A model generated the notes under the pieces. That model worked only from the letters and a program-made list of their open reading frames with translations. It did no database searches and was not told the DNA's origin. The translations under genes were made by a program, and so were the position numbers. Shown here piece after piece: positions 10,863 through 20,363 of a stretch of DNA of 64,000 nt. Source of the stretch: an uncultured Pelagibacteraceae bacterium (lineage in GTDB: Bacteria > Pseudomonadota > Alphaproteobacteria > Pelagibacterales > Pelagibacteraceae); assembly GCA_902635515.1 (NCBI GenBank), contig CACPOD010000001.1, forward strand, positions 101,307 through 165,306. Direction: 5' to 3'. Positions within the stretch are counted from its first letter, which is position 1, and every line of letters begins with the position of its first letter.

Positions 10863-11288
10863 TTATATTTTCTTAACCCTTCTCAAGTGTCTTCCACCGT
10901 CAAATTTTGTATTTAAAAAAACACTTACAAATTTCAAAGCATTTTTTTTGGTTATTAACCTTGACCCTAATGTAATGATGTTTGCATCGTTATGCAATCT
11001 GGATAATTTCGTTGATTTTAGATTAAAACATTGTGCAGCGCGAATATTTTTATGCTTATTTGCCGCAATATTCATTCCAGTCCCGGATCCACACACTAAA
11101 ATACCAACATTACTCTTTCTTGATTTGACTTTTCTAGCAACTTTATGAGCATAGTCAGGATAATCAACGCTGCTGTCATCTTTAGGACCAAGATCTTCAA
11201 ATTTTATTTTTTTATTTGTTAAGTAATCTTTGATTAGTTCTTTTAATTTAAATCCAGCATGATCTGATGAAATAAATACTTTTTTCAA
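10863..11288 (-). CDS. rpiB: Ribose 5-phosphate isomerase B
   Basis: '[12 protein letters not shown]', '[17 protein letters not shown]'. Confidence 0.96.
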   Translation of the reverse strand: MKKVFISSDHAGFKLKELIKDYLTNKKIKFEDLGPKDDSSVDYPDYAHKVARKVKSRKSNVGILVCGSGTGMNIAANKHKNIRAAQCFNLKSTKLSRLHNDANIITLGSRLITKKNALKFVSVFLNTKFDGGRHLRRVKKI

Positions 11289-11289
11289 A

Positions 11290-11928
11290 TTAACTAAATT
11301 TATAATCTAAAACACAAGCAACTAAATGTATTCTATTCTCTTCTCCACCATTAAATGCATTGTGATATTTAGTGTTGTTTGTAACCCAAACCGAACCATC
11401 AGCAGGCATATGTTTCGCAACATTATCAATTACCATTAAACAACCAGGGTTTGTAATAATAGGTATATGCAATCTTGGTTCAGGATCTCTATGCCAACTT
11501 AAAGTTGATCTTGGCTCTTTTAAAAGAATCCTAACTCTTCCAAGTTTATATTTTTTTGAAAGGACATCATAAACCTCTTTAAAATATGTGTTCTCATAGT
11601 CTTTAATAAATTCTGAGTAAGATGATTCATCAATCATTTCGTCTCTAGAAACTTCTTTTCCTGATTTGTCAGGTTTAGTCCAGTATACTCCACGAGCTTT
11701 ATTACCTTTTATTGAATCTGGATCACCAGGTATTTGAGTTAGAGATATAGCACCAAAGTGAGTAACACCTGCATCTTCAAATTTTTTGATCTTAACTATT
11801 TGGTGATATGCTTCTTGCAATTTCTCTATATCAAACTTAATTTCTTGTTTCTGGAAATCACTAAAGTCTAAAATCCTATCTTCTTTTTTGATATTTAAGT
11901 CTACAACTTTTGAGTTTTCTGTCGCCAT
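11290..11928 (-). CDS. Putative Fe(II)/2-oxoglutarate-dependent oxygenase, aspartyl/asparaginyl beta-hydroxylase-like
   Basis: 'STLSWHRDPEPRLHIPIITNPGCLMVID' followed by 'NTKYHNAFNGGEENRIHLVACV'; HxD...H and R spacing typical of the fold. Confidence 0.75.
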   Translation of the reverse strand: MATENSKVVDLNIKKEDRILDFSDFQKQEIKFDIEKLQEAYHQIVKIKKFEDAGVTHFGAISLTQIPGDPDSIKGNKARGVYWTKPDKSGKEVSRDEMIDESSYSEFIKDYENTYFKEVYDVLSKKYKLGRVRILLKEPRSTLSWHRDPEPRLHIPIITNPGCLMVIDNVAKHMPADGSVWVTNNTKYHNAFNGGEENRIHLVACVLDYKFS

Positions 11929-11953
11929 CGTGATTGCTTTCTACTCTTTTTTT

Positions 11954-11982
11954 TGTATATGTGTATATTACATTTGTCGCAA
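11954..11982 (-). promoter_or_regulatory. Candidate sigma70-type promoter upstream of the 2OG-oxygenase-like gene
   Basis: On the minus strand TTGCGA (11982-11977), 17 bp spacer, TATACA (11959-11954); ATG at 11928. Confidence 0.45.
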
Positions 11983-12001
11983 TTTAAAAGTAAATTAAAA
12001 C

Positions 12002-12991
12002 ATGATTATTGGTAAATATCCTAGTCTGAGACTCAGAAGAAGCAGAAAAGATCCTTGGTCAAGAAGATTGATTCAAGAAAATACCTTAAGTCCAAATGAC
12101 TTTATACTCCCTATTTTTTTAATTGAAGGATCAAATAAACGACAAGAGATTTCATCAATGCCTGGCGTTTACAGGTATACAATTAATCGATTGAGCCAAA
12201 TTGTGGATAAAGCAATAAAATTAGGAATACCAATGATAGCTCTTTTCCCAAAGACACAAAACTCAAAAAAAGATGAATTGGGAACAGAATCACTGAATGA
12301 AAATAATTTAGTCTGTAAAGCGATACAAGAAGTCAAAAAAAGATACAAAAACCAAATCGGTATAATGTGTGATGTTGCTTTAGATCCTTATACATCACAT
12401 GGTCATGATGGTTTGATAAAATCTAACACCATATTAAATGATGAAACAATTGAGGTTTTGATCAATCAGTCATTACTACAAGCTGAGATGGGTTGTGATG
12501 TACTGGCTCCTTCAGACATGATGGATGGCAGAATAGGAAAAATAAGAAAAGCTTTAGATAAAAATAAATTCCAAAATGTTCAAATATTATCGTACGCTGC
12601 AAAATATGCTTCAAGCTTTTATGGACCTTTTAGAGATGCAGTCGGATCTAAAGGTTCTTTAAAAGGAGACAAAAAAACTTATCAGATGGATTATAGAAAT
12701 TCTGATGAAGCTTTAAGAGAGGTCGCATTAGATATTAAAGAAGGTGCTGATATGGTAATGGTTAAACCAGGTATGCCCTACTTAGACATAATAAAATCAA
12801 TTAAGGAAAAATTTAAATTACCTGTATTTGCCTATCAAGTATCAGGAGAATACAGTTTAATTGAAACAGCTATAACAAAAAAATTAATTAATAAAAATGC
12901 TATATATGAAAGCTTAGTTGCTTTTAAGAGAGCTGGTGCCAATGCTATAGTAAGTTATTACGCTGATAGAATTGATAAAATAATAAAATAA
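12002..12991 (+). CDS. hemB: Delta-aminolevulinic acid dehydratase (porphobilinogen synthase)
   Basis: 'MCDVALDPYTSHGHDGL', 'APSDMMDGRI', 'GADMVMVKPGMPYLDII'. Confidence 0.98.
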   Translation: MIIGKYPSLRLRRSRKDPWSRRLIQENTLSPNDFILPIFLIEGSNKRQEISSMPGVYRYTINRLSQIVDKAIKLGIPMIALFPKTQNSKKDELGTESLNENNLVCKAIQEVKKRYKNQIGIMCDVALDPYTSHGHDGLIKSNTILNDETIEVLINQSLLQAEMGCDVLAPSDMMDGRIGKIRKALDKNKFQNVQILSYAAKYASSFYGPFRDAVGSKGSLKGDKKTYQMDYRNSDEALREVALDIKEGADMVMVKPGMPYLDIIKSIKEKFKLPVFAYQVSGEYSLIETAITKKLINKNAIYESLVAFKRAGANAIVSYYADRIDKIIK

Positions 12992-13672
12992 TTATTTTAA
13001 CGTATTTAAGAATAATAACCTGCTATTTGGATAATTTAAATTATTTGGTCTTAATATAGTTTTATCCAAATAATCGCCTACTAATTTCAAACCGTTCAAT
13101 AAAGTGCCAATATCATTAACTTCAATATCTTTTTCAATCAAAAAGTTAGGTACATATTTTTTTTCATTTAAAGAACTTGCATAATATACAGTTTTGTTAC
13201 CTTCTAAATTTTTTTCAACTAAATTTTCAAGCGCCAAGTCATATCCTAATATTTTAAGTAACTCCAATTCCCAAAATATATATTTTTTCAACCAATCTTT
13301 TTCTTTTAAAATTAAAAATAAGTTTTGAATTATAAAATAAACTTTATTATTTGATTGAGATTCTGCTGTTAATATTTTAATCAAATTCATAGCAGATGTA
13401 ATACAAGATAACTTTTGTTTGTGATCAAAATATAATGGAGTATAGGCATTTAAAATTTCAATTTTAAAATAACCTATACTGTTTTCATTTTTAGAATTGT
13501 AATTAACATGGAGTTTATTACCAACTTGAAGATAATTTTTAATTTTTTTTGAAGTACCACCAAATATAATTCCAGATATCTTTCCTTTATCTTTTGTAAA
13601 TAATTCAGCAATTAATGAATTTTCATTATATCTATTTTTACTTATTAAAAATCCTTCGTCTGACCAATTCAT
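12992..13672 (-). CDS. recO: DNA repair protein RecO
   Basis: 'MNWSDEGFLISKNRYNENSLIAELFTKDKGKISGIIFGG' OB-fold N-terminus. Confidence 0.9.
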   Translation of the reverse strand: MNWSDEGFLISKNRYNENSLIAELFTKDKGKISGIIFGGTSKKIKNYLQVGNKLHVNYNSKNENSIGYFKIEILNAYTPLYFDHKQKLSCITSAMNLIKILTAESQSNNKVYFIIQNLFLILKEKDWLKKYIFWELELLKILGYDLALENLVEKNLEGNKTVYYASSLNEKKYVPNFLIEKDIEVNDIGTLLNGLKLVGDYLDKTILRPNNLNYPNSRLLFLNTLK

Positions 13673-14337
13673 TTTTTATTTGTATTTTTTAAACATTCTA
13701 TAGCAGCGTTTTGTTCAGCTTCTTTCTTTGATTTTCCAGTAGCTATAAAATATTTTGTATTGGGCAATTTTACTCCAACTTTAAATATGGGTTTGTGTCT
13801 TGGACCTGTATTTGAAATTAATTTATAAGTAGGTAATTTTTTAAAATTTTTTAAAGTTAGCTCCTGTAATTTTGTTTTCGCATCTATTTCGGTAACTACA
13901 CTTTTTTCAATATGATCATGCCACAAATTTAAAATTGTTTTTTCAACAATCGTAAAACCTTTATCGAGATATATGGCACCAATTAATGCTTCACAGCTAT
14001 CAGATATAATTTTGTCCTCAATTTTTATTTTTTTATTGTTGGGATTAAATGTTTTAACGTAACTAGCTAAATTGATTTTTTTTGCAATATCCAAACAAGT
14101 TTTTTTATTTACTAGCGATGCAAATTTTTTATCAAGAATACCCTCTTTTTCCTCAGGATAAATTTCTAAAAGCTTTTTTGCTATCACTAAGCCAAGAACT
14201 CTATCACCTAGAAACTCTATCTTTTCATTATTTTCATTTGGATTAAAGCTTTTATGTGTGAGGGATTGAATAAGCAGATTTTTATTTTTAAATTTTAAAT
14301 CAATTTTTTTTTCTAAACTCTGATAGTTAATTTTCAT
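13669..14337 (-). CDS. rnc: Ribonuclease III
   Basis: 'NEKIEFLGDRVLGLVIA', 'SDSCEALIGAIYLDKG', C-terminal dsRBD. Confidence 0.97.
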   Translation of the reverse strand: MKINYQSLEKKIDLKFKNKNLLIQSLTHKSFNPNENNEKIEFLGDRVLGLVIAKKLLEIYPEEKEGILDKKFASLVNKKTCLDIAKKINLASYVKTFNPNNKKIKIEDKIISDSCEALIGAIYLDKGFTIVEKTILNLWHDHIEKSVVTEIDAKTKLQELTLKNFKKLPTYKLISNTGPRHKPIFKVGVKLPNTKYFIATGKSKKEAEQNAAIECLKNTNKK

Positions 14338-15074
14338 TAATTAATTTTATTAAATGTTCTATTAAATCTTATTGACTTATGCCATTTCCAAAATTCTATA
14401 AAACTTCCTATTTTTTTATCAGAAGAAAAAAATATAAATTGAGCTTTTCCTACTAAATTATCTTTATGTACATATCCAACACTTGTTAAGTACCTGCTAT
14501 CTTTAGAACAGTCTCTGTTATCTCCTAAAAAGAAATAATGATCTTTTGGTACAGTAAACACATCAGAATTTTGATAGGTGTAATCTTTTAAATAAACAGT
14601 ATGAAATTTTTTACCATTTGAAAGTTTTTCTTCAAATCTATAAACATCAATACTTTTTTTGCCACAGAAAATTGTAGTTTTGTTATTAATTTTAGATTTA
14701 AGAATTTCAGAATTATTTAAATACAAATTAGAGTCTATAAATTGAATTTTATCACCAGGTAAACCAATTAATCTTTTAATGTAATCTGTTCGATTATCTG
14801 CTGGGGTTTTAAATACAATTACATCGCCTCTTTCAGGACTACTAAACATAATTCTTTTGTTTAATATTGGAGGACTAAAAGGAAATGAATGTTTGCTATA
14901 TCCATAGGTATATTTTGTTACAAACAACCTATCACCTACTAATAAAGTAGGTTCCATGGATGATGATGGAATATAAAATGGTTGTACTAAAAGCGATCTA
15001 ATTATAACTGCAATTATTAATGCATAAATTAAAGTTTTTATATTTTCTGAAAAAAAATTTTTATCTAATTTCAT
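14337..15074 (-). CDS. lepB: Signal peptidase I
   Basis: 'PFYIPSSSMEPTLLVGDRLFVTK', 'RGDVIVFKTP', 'YFFLGDNRDCSKDSR'. Confidence 0.97.
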   Translation of the reverse strand: MKLDKNFFSENIKTLIYALIIAVIIRSLLVQPFYIPSSSMEPTLLVGDRLFVTKYTYGYSKHSFPFSPPILNKRIMFSSPERGDVIVFKTPADNRTDYIKRLIGLPGDKIQFIDSNLYLNNSEILKSKINNKTTIFCGKKSIDVYRFEEKLSNGKKFHTVYLKDYTYQNSDVFTVPKDHYFFLGDNRDCSKDSRYLTSVGYVHKDNLVGKAQFIFFSSDKKIGSFIEFWKWHKSIRFNRTFNKIN

Positions 15075-15457
15075 GATGTTTGAATAATTGCAAATGCAGT
15101 TGAATAATTTTTTTCATCCGAAATTGATAAAAAACATTTAAAATTTTTGATTTTAAAGTTCTTTTGTACAATTTTTGTAATTTTTTTATTTTTAACGTAA
15201 TAAGGCTTTCCCTTTTTATCATTAACAACTTCTATATCTTTAAAATTTAAATTCATACGAAAACCTGTGCCAAGAGCTTTAGAAAATGCTTCTTTTGCAG
15301 CAAATCTCTTCGAAAAATAAGCTGCTTTATTGTTTGCTGCATTAGATTGTTTCAATTCTTTAGATGAGTAAATTCTTTTTTTAAATAAAGGATTTTTAAT
15401 CGATTTTTGAATTCTTTTATTTTCAACAATATCAACTCCAATACCTAGAATTTTCAT
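15071..15457 (-). CDS. acpS: Holo-[acyl-carrier-protein] synthase
   Basis: 'GIGVDIVENKRI', 'FAAKEAFSKALGTG'. Confidence 0.96.
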   Translation of the reverse strand: MKILGIGVDIVENKRIQKSIKNPLFKKRIYSSKELKQSNAANNKAAYFSKRFAAKEAFSKALGTGFRMNLNFKDIEVVNDKKGKPYYVKNKKITKIVQKNFKIKNFKCFLSISDEKNYSTAFAIIQTS

Positions 15458-16177
15458 TTATTTTTTTATAATTTTTTTAAAGTTTTTAATTACTTTTGAA
15501 AGTCCATCAAATATTGACTCTCCGATTATAAAATGTCCAATATTATACTCCTCAATATCTATTATTTTTGTTAACATTTTGGTGGTTTTATAGTCTAAAC
15601 CATGACCAGCATGAACTTCTAAATTTAAACTTGATGCCAATTTTGCACTTTTTTTAATTCTGTTTAATTCACTAGAATAATTTTTTTTTGATTTAATTAG
15701 GTTTGCTAGTTTTCCGGTATGTATTTCAATACAATTAGCATTTAATTTTTTAGCAAGTCTAATATCATTTGGGGAAGGATTAATGAATAAACTTGTTCTT
15801 ATCTTTGCTTTTTTAAATTTTTTAATTATTTTCTCTAACTTATTAAGATTGTTTTTTATATTTAAACCTCCCTCGGTAGTAATTTCTTTTCTATTTTCTG
15901 GAACTAAACAGATAAAATTTGGTTTTATCTTAAGTGCTTTATTAACAATTTCTTCGTTCATAGAAATTTCAAGGTTTACAGGCACATTTCTTAAACCACA
16001 GATTTTTTTTGCATCAATATCATTTATATGTCTTCTATCTTCTCTTAAATGAATTGTTACAGAATCCGCTCCATAACTAATAACTTTTTTAGCTGCGTAT
16101 AGTGGGTCTGGATGTTTCTCTCCACGAGCGTTTCGTAAAGTTGCGATATGATCTATATTTACACCTAACCTTTTCAC
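15458..16177 (-). CDS. pdxJ: Pyridoxine 5'-phosphate synthase
   Basis: 'LGVNIDHIATLRNARGEKHPDPLYAA', 'VTIHLREDRRHI', 'VHAGHGLDY'. Confidence 0.97.
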   Translation of the reverse strand: MKRLGVNIDHIATLRNARGEKHPDPLYAAKKVISYGADSVTIHLREDRRHINDIDAKKICGLRNVPVNLEISMNEEIVNKALKIKPNFICLVPENRKEITTEGGLNIKNNLNKLEKIIKKFKKAKIRTSLFINPSPNDIRLAKKLNANCIEIHTGKLANLIKSKKNYSSELNRIKKSAKLASSLNLEVHAGHGLDYKTTKMLTKIIDIEEYNIGHFIIGESIFDGLSKVIKNFKKIIKK

Positions 16178-16761
16178 TTAATAAATCTGCTTCCTGGGGT
16201 TGTTATTGGTATAGATTTAAGTTCTGGTGGTAATTTATTTGTTTTAAAAGTTGGAACATCAATTTTTAAATGAGATGTTATTCCAGTTTTTATTTTTAAA
16301 GATTGTTTGGTTGATCGATCAATAATAGATGCAAATCCAATTAATTTTGCTTTTGATTTTTTAATCAATTTAACACACTCTAAACTTGATTTTCCTGTAG
16401 TGATTACATCTTCTATAATTAATACTCTTGCTCCTTTTTTAATATTGAATCCTCTTCTGAGAGTAAATTTACCATTTACTCTTTCACAAAAAATTGTTTC
16501 TTTTTTGAGCAATTTTCCAATTTCATATCCAATAATTACTCCTCCCATTGCAGGAGCTAGTATTAAATCTATTTTTTTAAATTTTTTTTTAATTTTATTT
16601 GCTAAAGATTTACAAATTTTATCAGCTAAATTAGGGAAACTTAAGAGTTTTGCACACTGAATATATTTTGAAGAATGTAGACCTGAGGATAGAACGAAGT
16701 GACCTTCTAATAATGCATTAGTTTTTTTTAAAATATTTAAGGATTTTTTGTGTGAAAGCAT
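16174..16761 (-). CDS. pyrE: Orotate phosphoribosyltransferase
   Basis: 'LLEGHFVLSSGLHSSKYIQCAKLL', PRPP loop 'VLIIEDVITTGKS'. Confidence 0.95.
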   Translation of the reverse strand: MLSHKKSLNILKKTNALLEGHFVLSSGLHSSKYIQCAKLLSFPNLADKICKSLANKIKKKFKKIDLILAPAMGGVIIGYEIGKLLKKETIFCERVNGKFTLRRGFNIKKGARVLIIEDVITTGKSSLECVKLIKKSKAKLIGFASIIDRSTKQSLKIKTGITSHLKIDVPTFKTNKLPPELKSIPITTPGSRFIK

Positions 16762-18463
16762 TTCTTTTTTCTTCGTGTCTAATTATCTTAAATTTTATAC
16801 TCTTTTGTTTTAGCTCTGCAATAAAATTAGTAAAATTCTTAAGGTTTCTAATAATTAATTTAAATTTAAAATTAATATAATTGGGATTTTTACCAACCAT
16901 TTCTAAGCTAGATATATTTAATTTGTGACTTCCAATGAGTGAGCTTATATCTCCTAATTGACCTGGCTTATCAGGTAATGACATCCATAGAGTGGTATTA
17001 TATTTTTTTGTTTTTTCCTCTTTTTGCTCTCCTTTATCATGCCAATATCTTCTTATTGCTGCTCTAGCTTTGCCTGTTTTAGTAGTTGGTATCCAGTGAA
17101 GTGATGGTGAATTATTTTTAGATGTTATTATATTTACTCGATCACCATTTCTTAAAATAGTTTGTAATTCGCTTTTGTTTCCATTAATTTCACAACCAAC
17201 TGCTGAATTACCAATTTTAGTATGAACAGCATATGCAAAATCTATAGCAGTTGCATCTTTAGGTAATTTTATAACTGAACCTTTTGGTGTAAAACAAAAT
17301 ACGTTTTCTTGAAACATTTGAAGTTTTGTATACTCATATGAATCTTCAGGGTTTTCATTTTTTTCTATAATCTCAACAAGATCTTTTAACCAATCATACT
17401 CCTTCCAACTTAAAGAATTAAATTTTTCAGAAGATTTATACTGCCAATGAGATGCGACACCTCTTTCTGCAAATTCGTGCATTTCATGTGTTCTAATTTG
17501 AATTTCTATTGGTTTTTTATTTGAACCAATTACAGAAGTATGAATAGATTTATAACCATTGATTTTTGGAGATGAAATATAATCTTTAAATTTCCCTGGT
17601 ATACAATTCCATTTTTTATGAAAAATCCCAAGAGTTTTGTAACAATCATCTACGTTTTTTAAAATTATCCTAAATCCAATAATGTCTGTTATTTGTTCAA
17701 GGGAGACTCTTTTTTTTTGGACCTTTCTCCAAATTGAAAAAGGTGTCTTTTCTCTACCATGTATTTCAGCATTAATTTCATTATCATTTAAAATTTCACT
17801 TAACTCAAAAGATTGTTCTTCGAACAAATCTTTTCTGTCCAATTTTATTTCATCAAGCCTTTTTTTTATTAATTTTCTTGCATCATTATTTAAAATTTCA
17901 AAAGATAAATCCTCAAGCTCGTCTCTTATTCTGTGCATTCCCATTCTATCAGCTAATGGTGCATAAATTTCCATAGTTTCTTGAGCTATTCTTTTTCTTT
18001 TATCCACTTTAGTAATCGCTTTAATGGTTCTCATGTTATGTAGTCGATCAGCAATTTTTACTAACAGAACTCTAATGTCTTTTGATGTTGCTAAAATTAA
18101 TTTTCTGAAATTCTCAACTTTAGAATTAGCTCCTGCTGAATTTTCAAACGCTGAAATTTTCGTTACACCGTCTACTAAATCAGCAACCTCATCACCAAAT
18201 TCTTGTTTGATAGTTTCATAAGTTGCAAAAGTATCTTCTATAGTGTCATGCAATAGACCAGTTGTAATTGTAGCGCTATCTAATTTTAATTCAGTTAAAA
18301 TATTTGCAACCTCAATTGGGTGAACAGAATAAGGATCACCCGAAGCTCTTTTTTGACTCTTATGTGCTTTAACAGCAAAATTATATGCTTTATCTAATTT
18401 TTCAGGATTAAGAAATTTATTATAATCCTTAACTTTATTTATAAGTTCATTTGAATTAAGCAT
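16718..18463 (-). CDS. RelA/SpoT family (p)ppGpp synthetase/hydrolase, short form
   Basis: HD hydrolase 'LLHDTIEDT', synthetase 'DIIGFRIIL', 'KINGYKSIHTSVIG', TGS 'VFCFTPKGSVIKLPKDATAIDFAYAVHTKIG', C-terminal ACT-like. Confidence 0.95.
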   Translation of the reverse strand: MLNSNELINKVKDYNKFLNPEKLDKAYNFAVKAHKSQKRASGDPYSVHPIEVANILTELKLDSATITTGLLHDTIEDTFATYETIKQEFGDEVADLVDGVTKISAFENSAGANSKVENFRKLILATSKDIRVLLVKIADRLHNMRTIKAITKVDKRKRIAQETMEIYAPLADRMGMHRIRDELEDLSFEILNNDARKLIKKRLDEIKLDRKDLFEEQSFELSEILNDNEINAEIHGREKTPFSIWRKVQKKRVSLEQITDIIGFRIILKNVDDCYKTLGIFHKKWNCIPGKFKDYISSPKINGYKSIHTSVIGSNKKPIEIQIRTHEMHEFAERGVASHWQYKSSEKFNSLSWKEYDWLKDLVEIIEKNENPEDSYEYTKLQMFQENVFCFTPKGSVIKLPKDATAIDFAYAVHTKIGNSAVGCEINGNKSELQTILRNGDRVNIITSKNNSPSLHWIPTTKTGKARAAIRRYWHDKGEQKEEKTKKYNTTLWMSLPDKPGQLGDISSLIGSHKLNISSLEMVGKNPNYINFKFKLIIRNLKNFTNFIAELKQKSIKFKIIRHEEKRNAFTQKILKYFKKN

Positions 18464-18484
18464 AATTGATATTATACCATTAAA

Positions 18485-19003
18485 TCAAATTTGTTTAATA
18501 GATCTAATGTCTCTATCAGGAAGCAGAGAAATCAAGGTTTTAACATCAATTTGTTTGTCAGGATGAGTCCAATTCTTTTGAATCTCAAATAAGGGAAATA
18601 ATACAAAGTTTCTTTTGTGCATCATTTTATGAGGTAAATTAATCTTAGAATTTTTTCTTGATACCAAATTATTAAAATCGATTATATCTAAGTCACATGT
18701 ACGAGGTGCATTTTTTTTTGCTTTCTTTCTACCTAATTGATTTTCTATAGATTTACATATTTTTAATAGTTCTTGAGGGTTGTAATAACATTTTAATTTT
18801 ATAATTATATTTAAGAACTTAGGATTTCGTGGGTCCGGCCAGGAAGGGGTTTCATAATAACTAGATACCGAGAGAACATCTAAGTTATGTTCTGCTAATA
18901 AAAATTTTGCTTTTTCTATATTTCTTTTTCTTATACCTAAATTTGAACCTATTCCTAAAAAAACAATTTTAGCTTGATTTTCTAATATATCTTGCCTTTT
19001 CAC
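18485..19003 (-). CDS. folK: 2-amino-4-hydroxy-6-hydroxymethyldihydropteridine pyrophosphokinase
   Basis: '[19 protein letters not shown]', '[18 protein letters not shown]'; ORF track extends to 19063, GTG at 19003 is a plausible in-frame start. Confidence 0.88.
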   Translation of the reverse strand: MKRQDILENQAKIVFLGIGSNLGIRKRNIEKAKFLLAEHNLDVLSVSSYYETPSWPDPRNPKFLNIIIKLKCYYNPQELLKICKSIENQLGRKKAKKNAPRTCDLDIIDFNNLVSRKNSKINLPHKMMHKRNFVLFPLFEIQKNWTHPDKQIDVKTLISLLPDRDIRSIKQI

Positions 19004-19439
19004 GATTCCAATCTCTACTTTTTTTTGTTGCTCTTTTATCATATTGCTTTTTTCCTTTTGCAACAGCTAGTTCTATTTTAGCCTTTCCTTTTTTGAAATA
19101 CATTTTTGTTGGAACTAATGTGAAACCATCTCTTTGCATTTTACCTATCAATTTATTTATTTCTTTTTTATTAAGAAGCAATTTTCTATCATCGGTTGGA
19201 TTATGATTAGAGTAACTGGCTTGCTTATATGGAGATATATGTGAATTAATTAAAACAATTTCACCTCCCTTTTCAACAGCATAAGACTCAGCGATATTCA
19301 CCTTGCCCTCTCTTACTGATTTAATCTCTGATCCTTTTAAAACAATTCCAGCTTCAAAAAGATCTTCAAAAAAATAATTAAAACTAGCTTTTCTATTTAA
19401 ACAAATGATTTTCAAACCAGGATTGGTTTTTTTGTTCAT
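18969..19439 (-). CDS. smpB: SsrA-binding protein
   Basis: '[36 protein letters not shown]', '[15 protein letters not shown]'. Confidence 0.97.
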   Translation of the reverse strand: MNKKTNPGLKIICLNRKASFNYFFEDLFEAGIVLKGSEIKSVREGKVNIAESYAVEKGGEIVLINSHISPYKQASYSNHNPTDDRKLLLNKKEINKLIGKMQRDGFTLVPTKMYFKKGKAKIELAVAKGKKQYDKRATKKSRDWNREKARYIRKSS

Positions 19440-20320
19440 TAAATTAACTTAGCAGACTGAAGAGCTTTTTTTACAATTTCTTTTGTTGTATCTGTTACTT
19501 TTACAAGTGGCAGTCTTACATTGTCATCACAAAGTCCTAAAAGTTTTGCAGCATATTTTACAGGACTAGGATTGCTCTCAACAAACATTGAGTGATGAAC
19601 TGGTTGTAATATTTTATCTAATCTTTCTGCTTCTTTCATTTCATTATCGGTGTCTGATTTGGAGAATTTTTGAAAATCTGAACAAAGTTTAGGTGCAATA
19701 TTAGCTGTTACACTAATAGTACCTACCCCACCACGTTTATTAAATTCAAAAGCATTATCATCATTACCTGTTAATTGAATAAAATCTTTACCCATTTTTT
19801 CAAGTGTCTGATTTACTCTATCTAAATCACCCGTTGCATCTTTAACTCCAACTATATTTTTTAATTCATACAGTCTGGCCATGGTATCCACTGACATATC
19901 AATCACAGATCTACCAGGAATATTATAAATTATAATTGGAATGCCACACTTATCATTAATTGCTTTATAATGTTGATACAAGCCTTCTTGGGTTGGTTTG
20001 TTGTAATAAGGTGTAACTATCAAAGCACCGTTAGCTCCTGCTTTTTCTGCATGAGTGGTTAAAGAAATCGCTTCTTCGGTTGAGTTGGAACCAGTACCAG
20101 CAATAACTGGAATTTTTCCATTACTTTCTTTTATACATAAATCTATTACTCTTTGATGCTCATCATGACTTAACGTAGGAGATTCACCTGTTGTACCAGC
20201 TGGAACAAGACCATTAGTACCATTATCAACATGGAAATGGATTAATTTTATATATGCTTCCTCATCTAGACCATTATTTTTAAATGGTGTAATTAAAGCA
20301 ACATTTGATCCTTTGAACAT
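19439..20320 (-). CDS. dapA: 4-hydroxy-tetrahydrodipicolinate synthase
   Basis: '[16 protein letters not shown]', '[14 protein letters not shown]', '[10 protein letters not shown]', 'VGVKDATGD'. Confidence 0.97.
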   Translation of the reverse strand: MFKGSNVALITPFKNNGLDEEAYIKLIHFHVDNGTNGLVPAGTTGESPTLSHDEHQRVIDLCIKESNGKIPVIAGTGSNSTEEAISLTTHAEKAGANGALIVTPYYNKPTQEGLYQHYKAINDKCGIPIIIYNIPGRSVIDMSVDTMARLYELKNIVGVKDATGDLDRVNQTLEKMGKDFIQLTGNDDNAFEFNKRGGVGTISVTANIAPKLCSDFQKFSKSDTDNEMKEAERLDKILQPVHHSMFVESNPSPVKYAAKLLGLCDDNVRLPLVKVTDTTKEIVKKALQSAKLI

Positions 20321-20363
20321 AAATACTTATAACATAGTTTAAAGATTCATATACTAAAAGATT

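Noticed and set aside
11929-12001. Possible riboswitch upstream of hemB or the 2OG-oxygenase-like gene
   Set aside because: The spacer is only 73 bp, mostly poly-T/AT, and I see no conserved aptamer core.
16307-16660. 117 aa plus-strand ORF opposite pyrE (also 32911-33228, 46050-46346, 55615-55911, 57010-57339 and similar)
   Set aside because: Each lies antisense to a well-recognised housekeeping gene and the translations are low-complexity, hydrophobic shadows of AT-rich coding sequence with no family signature.
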